Assembly (NCBI GenBank): GCA_003230535.1
Contig: QIEW01000383.1
Span: 1-5,486, forward strand
Source of the DNA: a bacterium
GTDB taxonomy: Bacteria; SZUA-182; SZUA-191
Length of the DNA: 5,486 nt
Direction of reading: 5' to 3'
The position numbers were made by a program, and so were the translations under genes. The notes below the pieces were generated by a model, which worked only from the letters and a program-made list of their open reading frames with translations, did not search any database and was not told the origin of the DNA. Below, piece after piece: positions 1-5,461 of the stretch; position 1 is the first letter of the stretch; each line of letters opens with the position of its first letter.

Positions 1-119
1 AAAGTTCTAACATTTCTTTGTCCATAATGCACTATTAAACAAGAAAAATATAAATTATTCAACAAAAAAACGCTCTATGCGTAACATGAGTGATTAAATA
101 CACAGGAAAGATATGACAG

Positions 120-800
120 ATGCAAGGAATTGTCCTGGACGATAAAAATAATCCGATTATAGTGGAGCTAAAGGCCTCGCCGGTTAAGAATATCATTAAA
201 TCCGGGAAGCTCCTGGAGGAAGCTGTCTATCAGCTTAACCAGATTTATCGGCAAGCGCCTAAAACTTGTTGTGACAACTGCGGTAGTTGCTGCGATGGAA
301 AAATAACAGGCAACCCTTGGGTGTATTCGATTGAATATTTGAATATAACAAGGCAATTAAAATCTCCTTTCAACAAGGAATTAAAGAGAAGGGTATCCGG
401 CTCGGCTATGATGGGTAAGTTTATGTTAAAGAAAAAAACGCACGATAATACAACCTGTTGTGATTATTCTGGTTGTAGTGAATATATTGCCATTTGTCCT
501 TTATTTGATCCTCGCACTAAATTATGTTCTATGTATGAGTTTAGGCCCTTAATTTGCCGATTATACGGATTGGATGGATGGACTAAGGGGTCGCTGGGTT
601 GGTTGAAGCAGGCCGGAAATGGTGTCTGCGATAAAGTGAGGATCCATGAGGATGACAGCACAGAGCATTGGGACAACGCTAGTGGTCGATCATTGATGAG
701 ACAGCTAAAACGACTTTCGCACTATTATTATATTGATTATGATGGAGACGATCTATTCAATTCCAACTCTATATTAGATTGGCTAACGCTAAAAATGTGA
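120..800 (+). CDS. YkgJ-family cysteine cluster protein (CxxCxxCC, zinc/iron-chelating type)
   Basis: This 226-residue protein carries the signature of the YkgJ/UPF0153 family. C51-xx-C54-xx-C57-C58 sits in the stretch CCDNCGSCCDG. Downstream is the second family block, C126-PLFD-x5-C136-SMYEFRPLIC146-RLYG, matching the usual CPFLD...C.IYE.RP..CR.YG pattern. The family is thought to bind zinc or an iron-sulfur cluster through these cysteines; its biochemical role is not established. Additional cysteines (C50, C113, C114, C119, C170) bring the total to twelve. There is no signal peptide or membrane segment, so it is probably cytoplasmic. The first ~45 residues are not recognised as a domain. 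The ATG at 120 is preceded by AGGAAAG (104-110), nine bases away, which supports this start. An ATG at 113 is out of frame and closes after ten codons. Codon third positions are richer in A/T than in the downstream genes. No partner gene is adjacent on either side. Confidence 0.88.
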   Translation: MQGIVLDDKNNPIIVELKASPVKNIIKSGKLLEEAVYQLNQIYRQAPKTCCDNCGSCCDGKITGNPWVYSIEYLNITRQLKSPFNKELKRRVSGSAMMGKFMLKKKTHDNTTCCDYSGCSEYIAICPLFDPRTKLCSMYEFRPLICRLYGLDGWTKGSLGWLKQAGNGVCDKVRIHEDDSTEHWDNASGRSLMRQLKRLSHYYYIDYDGDDLFNSNSILDWLTLKM

Positions 801-827
801 CTGGATAATATTGATGATGTTATTTGG

Positions 828-941
828 ATACAGTTGCTTACAGAATAACGGTCAAAAAACAAAATGGCTCATACAAATTACCGAAAACTATTCCTATGGA
901 AGCGACCAGCTCCGAGCGTGTTTATGATCCCGGGGTTCAAA
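828..941 (+). repeat. Diverged dispersed repeat, copy A (inverted partner near 5286-5403)
   Basis: This stretch matches the reverse complement of 5286-5403. The anchor is a perfect 15-base match, CTATGGAAGCGACCA at 894-908 against 5341-5327. Around it, ACGGTCAAA, ATACAA, TTAC-GAAAACT, GAGCGT and ATCCCG occur in the same order and nearly the same spacing. By hand, about 64 of 85 positions agree over 848-932 versus 5386-5304, with two short gaps; weaker similarity continues on both sides. Neither copy has a good start codon plus ribosome site. Two frames across copy A stay open for 37-46 codons, so it may be the decayed end of a gene or simply a non-coding dispersed repeat. The rest of the 801-1046 gap shows no gene. 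Confidence 0.7.
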
Positions 942-1006
942 AGATCATCCAGATATAATTTGATTTATGGTATAGTAAGGGTGTAGATCCATTGTTATTT
1001 AGATCT

Positions 1007-1035
1007 GCGCTGTAAATTTACTAAATTTCAGGCGC
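1007..1035. promoter_or_regulatory. Inverted repeat just upstream of the TonB-dependent receptor gene
   Basis: Left arm GCGCTGTAAATTTA (1007-1020) and right arm TAAATTTCAGGCGC (1022-1035) surround a single C at 1021. Ungapped, 11 of 14 positions are complementary; allowing one bulged base on each arm, 13 pairs form. It also contains the perfect palindrome GTAAATTTAC (1012-1021). It ends three bases before the AGGGGG ribosome site (1038-1043). It could be an operator for a repressor controlling the receptor or an RNA hairpin near the ribosome site. It does not match the Fur consensus I know. No convincing -35/-10 pair was found in this gap. Confidence 0.4.
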
Positions 1036-1046
1036 TTAGGGGGAAG

Positions 1047-3134
1047 ATGAAATTCCATCAGAGGCTCAGCTTGGCGGCGGCTGTTTTCTTACTGCTCTGG
1101 TGCGGCATCAACCTACCCGTTGCGCAAGCGGAAAAAATCCCGGAGACGGAGCCAATCACAGAGGAAGAGGAGTTACAACATCTCCTGTTATTCTTTGAAG
1201 AAGAGGCGTTGGTAAAGGTAGCTACATTGCATCCGAAAAAATCGAAGTATGCCCCCGCTATTATTACCGTAATTACCGAGGAGCAGATTAAAAATATGGG
1301 CGCCCGGAACTTGGCCGAGGCGCTGATTACTGTGCCTGGTTTTGGGCTGCAAACCTCCCAGGGTTGGTCTCGTTTTGAGTTTGAAGTCCGGGGCATCGGC
1401 GGGGTGCGCAATTCGGAAAAGGTGCTGCTCCTGGTAGACGGTCACAAATTTAACGATCCTTTCTTTGGCGGAGCCACCACTGTTACCGATGATTTCCCCT
1501 TGGATAACGTAAAGCAGATTGAAATTATTCGAGGCCCGGGCTCGGCCCTTTACGGAGATAACGCTTTTATGGCGGTAATTAATATTGTTACTAAAAAGTC
1601 CGCTGACATAGACGGCCTTAAACTTACCGCGGGCGGAGGAAGTTTCGATACCACCCGCTATAATATATTATTCGGCAAAGAAGTTTCCGGAGTAAAATTC
1701 TCCGTCAACCTGAACTATTTTAATACCGACAGTGATGAGCGGTTTATCCCTGAAGATGAGTTGACCGGCGGACCGACAGGAGCCTCGGAAGCCCCTGGTT
1801 TTACTAACCGCCATCGCGAGCGCTATGATGCCCAGCTAAACCTGGATTATGGCGAGTTGGGCTTCATGGGGCGCTTTATCTCCAAAGAACAAGGAGCATT
1901 AATCGGCGCCAGGGATCATCTGGGCGACGATTCTCTATATAAGTTTGATGCTTTTTACAGCGAACTGCACCATAAGCATAACTTCACTCCTTCACTCAGC
2001 GTTTTTAACAAGCTCTACTTTGACCAGTTCGATATTGATTTCCTGTTTGAGTTATTTCCGGAAGGAACGGACTTTGGCGCGGGAGAATTTACAAATGGAG
2101 TATTATTCCAGGGCAAAGCCACTGAAAGGACTTACGGCTATAATTTGCGGGTAGATTATGAGTTATTTGAAGGTAACCTGGTTACGATGGGATTTGTTTA
2201 TGAATATACAACTCAATCGGATGTAACCAGTGAAGCCAACTTTGATCCATTGTCCGCCACCCCACAACCTACTGAATTTCAAAGTGTAGCTGAGTTTACT
2301 AAAGAGAAACGCCGCTCCTTGTGGGCTTTTTATGTTCAGGATGATTGGGCGATTACCGACTGGCTCTCACTTATTGCCGGAATGAGACATGACTATTACA
2401 ATGATGTGGGAAAATCTATTAACCCCCGGATAGGTCTGGTGCTCACTCCAGCCACGGATTTCCATCTGAAACTTCTTTATAACCAGGCGTTCCGGGCCCC
2501 CAGCTTCGAGGAATTATATAACCAGAACAACCGGGGTGTAATAGGAAATTCAGATTTACACCCAGAAGAGCTGGAGACCTGGGAAATAGGCTTAGATTAT
2601 CAACTATGGACAAATTACCATATCGCAGTCAATTATTTTCATACGGACATTGAGGACTTGATTTTCTTAGACAGAAGTTTCCCGCGCCAATTTAAAAACA
2701 TGGGAAAGGCGGAAACGCAAGGGGTTGAGGCTGAGTTTAAAGCCATGTTCACCAACGGTAATTACGGTTATATAAACTACACTTTCCAGCGGGCGATAGA
2801 CAGAGCTATGGATGGGTGGTTGCCTGACGTTCCCAAGCAGCGGGGGAATATAGGGGTAAATTGGGCGCTGGGAAAGTATATAAACCTCCAGCCGCATATC
2901 TTCTGGAGCGACAAGCGGTTAAGGGCTAAAGGAGATGAGCGTGGCAATCTTCCTTCTTATGCGGTTGCGGATTTATCTCTTATTGCCAAAAACTTTTACA
3001 ATACGTTGGAGATACGCGCCAGTGTCCATAACTTATTTGATAAAGAATATGTACATCCTGCCCAGCCGTCTCTCCCGAATGATTACCCCCAACCAGGTCG
3101 GGACTTCTTTGTAGAGGCAAGCTACTTTTTTTGA
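1047..3134 (+). CDS. TonB-dependent outer-membrane receptor (CirA/BtuB-like), substrate unknown
   Basis: A complete 695-residue receptor that would import a scarce ligand (siderophore, cobalamin or similar) across the outer membrane using TonB energy. Residues 1-28 form a signal peptide ending VAQA|EK. A short acidic linker with EEEALVKVAT (51-60) is the likely TonB-box region. The plug domain runs roughly 66-183, with PAIITVITEEQI, the VRGIGG block (114-119) and the hallmark IEIIRGPGSALYGDNAF (158-174). The rest is the 22-strand barrel: FRAPSFEELYNQ (482-493), then GNSDLHPEELETWEIG (500-515), NLFDKEYV (662-669), and a terminal F695 suited to BAM recognition. Length fits the family. No histidine lies between FRAP and the NSDL block, which argues against a classical heme receptor. 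The ATG follows AGGGGG (1038-1043) with only three bases of spacing, and no nearer alternative would keep the signal peptide. No tonB, exbBD or ABC transporter genes are in the window. The stop lies five bases before a palindromic element. Confidence 0.93.
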   Translation: MKFHQRLSLAAAVFLLLWCGINLPVAQAEKIPETEPITEEEELQHLLLFFEEEALVKVATLHPKKSKYAPAIITVITEEQIKNMGARNLAEALITVPGFGLQTSQGWSRFEFEVRGIGGVRNSEKVLLLVDGHKFNDPFFGGATTVTDDFPLDNVKQIEIIRGPGSALYGDNAFMAVINIVTKKSADIDGLKLTAGGGSFDTTRYNILFGKEVSGVKFSVNLNYFNTDSDERFIPEDELTGGPTGASEAPGFTNRHRERYDAQLNLDYGELGFMGRFISKEQGALIGARDHLGDDSLYKFDAFYSELHHKHNFTPSLSVFNKLYFDQFDIDFLFELFPEGTDFGAGEFTNGVLFQGKATERTYGYNLRVDYELFEGNLVTMGFVYEYTTQSDVTSEANFDPLSATPQPTEFQSVAEFTKEKRRSLWAFYVQDDWAITDWLSLIAGMRHDYYNDVGKSINPRIGLVLTPATDFHLKLLYNQAFRAPSFEELYNQNNRGVIGNSDLHPEELETWEIGLDYQLWTNYHIAVNYFHTDIEDLIFLDRSFPRQFKNMGKAETQGVEAEFKAMFTNGNYGYINYTFQRAIDRAMDGWLPDVPKQRGNIGVNWALGKYINLQPHIFWSDKRLRAKGDERGNLPSYAVADLSLIAKNFYNTLEIRASVHNLFDKEYVHPAQPSLPNDYPQPGRDFFVEASYFF

Positions 3135-3139
3135 GTAAG

Positions 3140-3269
3140 GAGCCTCTTGCAAAAGTGCCAGGGCGGTGGCCCTGGCCTACCCTATACGGGTAGTGTTGGG
3201 GCCACTGCCCCAACATATAGTATGGCTAACTATGGCTAACTTCTTTAAAATGACTTTTGCAAAAGGCTC
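3140..3269. mobile_element. MITE-like palindromic element 1 (130 bp, 17-bp terminal inverted repeats)
   Basis: Terminal inverted repeats GAGCCTCTTGCAAAAGT (3140-3156) and ACTTTTGCAAAAGGCTC (3253-3269) are complementary at 16 of 17 positions. Inside are three perfect stem-loops with no bases between them: 3157-3176 (8-bp stem, loop GGTG), 3177-3193 (6-bp stem, loop TATAC) and 3194-3215 (9-bp stem, loop CACT). These are followed by TATGGCTAAC repeated twice in tandem (3221-3240). Hairpins 1 and 3 are also near-complements of each other (GGGCGGTGGCCC against GGGCCACTGCCC, 11 of 12), so the whole unit is a nested palindrome. No coding capacity and no clear target-site duplication; a TA on each side two bases out is only suggestive. 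It lies five bases past the receptor stop codon and might also end or stabilise that transcript. No T-run follows the hairpins. Confidence 0.72.
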
Positions 3270-3288
3270 TATATATACTGGCCATAAC

Positions 3289-3418
3289 TGATGGTCTCGT
3301 AAAAAGTTGTCATTCCCGCGAAAACGGGAATCCATAAGTTGCTGATTTTACACAATCTGGATTCCCGATAAAAGCGCTCGGGAATGGTAATAATGTGTGA
3401 CTTTTTACGAGTTCATCA
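3289..3418. mobile_element. MITE-like palindromic element 2 (ATTCCCG family, 19-bp terminal inverted repeats)
   Basis: Ends TGATGGTCTCGTAAAAAGT (3289-3307) and ACTTTTTACGAGTTCATCA (3400-3418) are complementary at 17 of 19 positions, including a perfect 12-base core. TAAC flanks both ends (3285-3288 and 3419-3422), a candidate target-site duplication. Inside are four alternating copies of ATTCCCG and CGGGAAT (3312-3318, 3325-3331, 3361-3367, 3379-3385). These can fold as two local hairpins or as one longer stem, CGGGAATCCA (3325-3334) with TGGATTCCCG (3358-3367). It codes for nothing. Palindromes of this type are common dispersed repeats in proteobacterial genomes. With element 1 it fills almost all of the 324-base gap between the receptor and rmuC genes. 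Confidence 0.78.
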
Positions 3419-3429
3419 TAACATATAAT
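3402..3429 (+). promoter_or_regulatory. Probable promoter of rmuC-rlpA
   Basis: A perfect -10 hexamer TATAAT lies at 3424-3429, starting 30 bases before the rmuC start codon at 3459. The best -35 at acceptable spacing (16 bases) is TTTTTA at 3402-3407, a poor match that falls inside the right terminal repeat of element 2. Transcription would start near 3436. The strength of the -10 and its place in front of the operon support it; the weak -35 limits confidence and suggests an activator or moderate activity. Confidence 0.45.
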
Positions 3430-3458
3430 AGTAACAGGGGAATAATAGAGCGGCGAAT

Positions 3459-4553
3459 ATGGAGGACTTACTCCTTTTAGGGATTGGGGCGGTAGCCGTG
3501 CTGGTATGGCTGCTGTGGTTTAACCAGAAGCGTTATTTAAGCCAGGTTACGCCGCAGATAGAAAATTTAAGGCAGGGGATAAACCTGATTCAGCAGCAGC
3601 TTACCGGAATGGTCAGGCGGGAGGAGGTGGAGGGCTTACGTTCCTCGTCCCAACAGGAAATGTCCAGACTGCGGAGTGAACTGCGGCAGACGTTGGACAA
3701 CTCAAGCCAAGCCATCGGGCAACGACTGGATAGCCAGACCAAGCTGGTAGGGGATGTACGGACACAGTTGGGACAACTCGAAGAGGGAAGTAAGCGTATC
3801 TATGAGCTGGGGAAAGACATGGCCTCGCTCCAGGAACTCCTGCGCTCCCCGAAGATGCGGGGTGGTTTGGGCGAGTATTTTCTAGAGGAACTGCTTAACC
3901 AGGTACTCCCTAAAGGAAGCTTCTTTATCCAGCATAAATTCAGGACCGGCGAGAGGGTAGATGCCGCCGTCAGGGTAGGTGAGCGGCTGGTTCCCATAGA
4001 CGCTAAGTTCCCCTTGGACAATTTTAAAAAATATATCTCTGCTGAATCGCCGGAGGAGAAAAAGAGTTTTCGCAGGGAGTTTCTTAAAAATGTTAAGGAA
4101 CGTATCAATGAGATTTCCCGCCGCTATATTCTGCCCGATGAAGGGACCTATGACTTTGCCTTAATGTATATTCCGGCGGAAAATATCTATTATGAGCTTA
4201 TTGTACGGGACGGGGAAAAAGATGCGAACAAAAGCTTATACCACTATGCCTTGCAACGGCGGGTTATTCCGGTCTCACCAAGCCTGGTATACGCCTATCT
4301 TCAGGTAATAGTATTAGGGCTGAAAGGATTGCAGATAGAACGCCAGGCGGAGGAAATTTTGCGGGGTTTAGGGCGATTGCGGGGAGATTTGGGTAAGTTT
4401 CAGAAAGATTTTGGTATTCTGGGGGATCATTTACGTAACGCCCGCTCCAAGTATGAAGATGCCCATAAACGGCTGGAACGTTTTGGAGAAAAGCTTCACC
4501 GGATTGATGTGCCGGAACGGGAGGTGTTATCATTAACGGAGGAAGAACGATGA
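3459..4553 (+). CDS. rmuC: DNA recombination protein RmuC homologue
   Basis: This 364-residue protein has the RmuC layout. A membrane segment covers residues ~4-21 (LLLLGIGAVAVLVWLLWF). A long polar, Gln/Glu/Arg-rich stretch, probably coiled coil, covers ~30-125. The RmuC domain runs ~126-325, and a second helical tail ~295-350. Family landmarks are PKMRGGLGEYFLEELL (131-146), the V-D at 167-168, VPIDAKFPLDNF (178-189), YDFALMYIPAENIYYE (231-246) and VIPVSPSLVYAYL (269-281). The E139, D168 and D181-x-K183 arrangement fits the PD-(D/E)XK-nuclease-like core proposed for the family. In E. coli, rmuC loss raises inversion between short inverted repeats; the enzyme activity is not well defined. 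The N-terminal helix suggests inner-membrane anchoring with the domain in the cytoplasm. The ATG at 3459 has only a weak ribosome site (AGAG, 3447-3450). It is the only start that keeps the membrane helix, since an in-frame stop lies at 3432. The gene overlaps rlpA by four bases. Confidence 0.92.
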   Translation: MEDLLLLGIGAVAVLVWLLWFNQKRYLSQVTPQIENLRQGINLIQQQLTGMVRREEVEGLRSSSQQEMSRLRSELRQTLDNSSQAIGQRLDSQTKLVGDVRTQLGQLEEGSKRIYELGKDMASLQELLRSPKMRGGLGEYFLEELLNQVLPKGSFFIQHKFRTGERVDAAVRVGERLVPIDAKFPLDNFKKYISAESPEEKKSFRREFLKNVKERINEISRRYILPDEGTYDFALMYIPAENIYYELIVRDGEKDANKSLYHYALQRRVIPVSPSLVYAYLQVIVLGLKGLQIERQAEEILRGLGRLRGDLGKFQKDFGILGDHLRNARSKYEDAHKRLERFGEKLHRIDVPEREVLSLTEEER

Positions 4554-5272
4554 ATTTCTCCAGACAATGGTTATTGCCGAGGGCTGTAATGAGTATAGGA
4601 ATATCGACCGCTTTTGCCTGTTCTTCAACCGGTTTACAGGCAGCTACCACTCAAAGAGCGTCTTATGAGGTCAGGGGGAGACGATATCACCTCCTGCCTT
4701 CTGCCGAGGGCTATGTTAAAGAGGGTATAGCCTCTTGGTATGGTTCCGACTTTCATGGACGACCCACCTCGTCCGGCGAGCGCTATAATATGCACAAATA
4801 CACGGCGGCCCACAAAACACTGCCCCTAAATACCTACCTCAGAATTACCAACCTGGAAAACGGGCTCGTTACCTTTGTTCGGGTAAATGACCGGGGACCG
4901 TTCCTGAAAGAGCGCATTCTGGATTTGTCTTATGCGGCGGCCAATGATTTGGAGATGGTACAAAAGGGGACCGCCCCGATAAAAATTGAAGCCCTTGGCG
5001 CAGACAATGTCCCCTTATATGACTTCTATTCCGGGAGTTTCGCCATTCAAATCGGTTCTTTTCGACAAAAGAACAATGCCTTAAGATTAATGGAACGGAT
5101 ATCGGGGATTTATTCCGGCGCTTATATCAATGTCTTTGATCGGGGTGCTGACCGTTTCTATCAGGTGCGGGTAGGAAATTTAACTACCCTGCAAACCGCC
5201 CGCCAGATGGGAAAAAAGCTAAAAGATCAAGGGTTCTCCGATGCTTTTGCAATCGCGGTAGAACCAAAATGA
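4550..5272 (+). CDS. rlpA: RlpA-family septal lytic transglycosylase with SPOR domain
   Basis: A 240-residue exported cell-wall enzyme. Residues 59-136 form the double-psi beta-barrel of RlpA: GIASWYGSDFHGRPTSSGE, then YTAAHKTLPLNTYLRITN, then VRVNDRGPF and ILDLSYAAA. E77, H88 and D114 have the same spacing (11 and 26 residues) as the acid, histidine and aspartate of Pseudomonas RlpA, so the active site looks intact. Residues ~162-238 are a SPOR domain (GSFAIQIGSFRQKNNA, then FYQVRVGNLTT), which binds denuded glycan at the division septum. RlpA family enzymes cleave such stem-peptide-free glycan. The N-terminus is exported: either a lipoprotein with Cys24 (AFAC, a poor lipobox) or signal-peptidase-I cleavage after LQA (residue 32). 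Start choice is firm, because GGAGGAA (4538-4544) lies five bases upstream. The ATGA overlap with rmuC implies coupled translation. Confidence 0.94.
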   Translation: MNFSRQWLLPRAVMSIGISTAFACSSTGLQAATTQRASYEVRGRRYHLLPSAEGYVKEGIASWYGSDFHGRPTSSGERYNMHKYTAAHKTLPLNTYLRITNLENGLVTFVRVNDRGPFLKERILDLSYAAANDLEMVQKGTAPIKIEALGADNVPLYDFYSGSFAIQIGSFRQKNNALRLMERISGIYSGAYINVFDRGADRFYQVRVGNLTTLQTARQMGKKLKDQGFSDAFAIAVEPK

Positions 5273-5292
5273 GAGGGCGGTTAGGAATTTAA

Positions 5293-5307
5293 CCCGAATA
5301 ATTCGGG
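5293..5307. other. Short palindrome after rlpA
   Basis: CCCGAAT (5293-5299) and ATTCGGG (5301-5307) are perfect complements around one A, 21 bases past the rlpA stop. Only four or five pairs could form once a real loop is allowed, and no T-run follows. It is therefore a weak terminator on its own, but it may stabilise the 3' end together with the next hairpin. Copy A of the surrounding repeat lacks it. Confidence 0.35.
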
Positions 5308-5319
5308 ATATTACATACG

Positions 5320-5351
5320 CTCCCGTTGGTCGCTTCCATAGCGGGAGTTTT
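5320..5351 (+). terminator. Probable Rho-independent terminator of the rmuC-rlpA operon
   Basis: CTCCCG (5320-5325) pairs with CGGGAG (5342-5347), followed directly by TTTT (5348-5351). The large loop can be closed further by TGG (5327-5329) with CCA (5336-5338). It lies about 50 bases after the rlpA stop, where the operon should end. The stem is short and the T-run has only four bases, and the hairpin lies inside a dispersed repeat, so the call is moderate. Confidence 0.5.
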
Positions 5352-5378
5352 CAGTAAGTTGTATAAAAATTCTGTTCT

Positions 5379-5406
5379 TTGACCGTAGCTTTGTAACTAG
5401 TATAGC
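5379..5406 (+). promoter_or_regulatory. Possible sigma70-type promoter facing right
   Basis: TTGACC (5379-5384) and TATAGC (5401-5406) are separated by 16 bases, giving five and four matches to the -35 and -10 consensus. It follows the operon terminator and would serve a gene beyond the right edge. The hexamers fall in the repeat copy, so they may be fortuitous. Confidence 0.25.
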
Positions 5407-5432
5407 GTTTCAGTAAAAAGCATACGTTTAAA

Positions 5433-5461
5433 TGTCATTGCGAACGAAGTGAAGCAATCTC
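5433..5461. repeat. Dispersed intergenic repeat unit, TCATTGCGA...GCAATCTC type
   Basis: The unit begins TGTCATTGCGAACGAAG and ends AAGCAATCTC. ATTGC (5437-5441) and GCAAT (5454-5458) are its palindromic arms. This matches, from memory, a repeat found between genes in many deltaproteobacterial and other genomes. It may belong to a larger element that continues past the window. Confidence 0.5.

Larger units (their letters stand above)
5286..5403 (-). repeat. Diverged dispersed repeat, copy B (inverted relative to copy A at 828-941)
   Basis: Read on the minus strand, this stretch repeats copy A: perfect identity over TGGTCGCTTCCATAG (5327-5341, shown as + strand) and shared flanking blocks out to ACGGTCAAA (5386-5378 on the minus strand). 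The copies differ most at the two arms of the 5320-5347 hairpin, which copy A cannot form. Copy B also has an extra 7-8 bases that complete a second small palindrome (5293-5307). A minus-strand frame stays open for about 32 codons and ends with a TAA at 5312-5314, sharing IQ-L/I-TEN and YGSDQ with one frame of copy A. No start codon with a ribosome site is seen. Confidence 0.7.

Noticed and set aside
1-25. Possible start of a minus-strand gene (ATG at 25 reading MDKEMLEL to the left edge)
   Set aside because: Only eight codons are visible and no ribosome site precedes the ATG on that strand, so it cannot be supported.
69-82. ACGC-TCTAT-GCGT hairpin with a T-run on the minus strand, terminator-like
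   Set aside because: A four-base-pair stem is too weak, and no minus-strand gene ends here.
168-676. Minus-strand open frames over the YkgJ-like gene (168-356, 464-676)
   Set aside because: They lie opposite a well-supported gene, and their translations show no domain or ribosome site.
960-989. TTGATT ... TAGATC as a promoter for the receptor gene
   Set aside because: The -10 matches only three consensus positions, and other equally weak pairs exist in this AT-rich gap.
1058-1445. Minus-strand open frames over the receptor plug region
   Set aside because: Shadows of the receptor coding frame, whose conserved plug motifs occupy the same bases.
1945-2154. Plus-strand open frame of 69 codons inside the receptor gene
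   Set aside because: Its Ser/Thr/Leu-rich translation is typical of an out-of-frame reading of barrel sequence; no independent support.
2980-3216. Minus-strand open frame running from element 1 into the receptor 3' end
   Set aside because: It crosses the hairpins of element 1 and the receptor C-terminus; the peptide has no recognisable feature.
3221-3240. Two copies of TATGGCTAAC considered as a direct-repeat array
   Set aside because: Only two abutting copies with no spacers; it is a tandem duplication inside element 1, not a CRISPR.
4264-4650. Minus-strand open frame of 128 codons across the rmuC-rlpA junction
   Set aside because: Both strands cannot be coding here: the RmuC tail and RlpA signal region on the + strand are well supported, and the reverse translation is proline-rich and unrecognisable.
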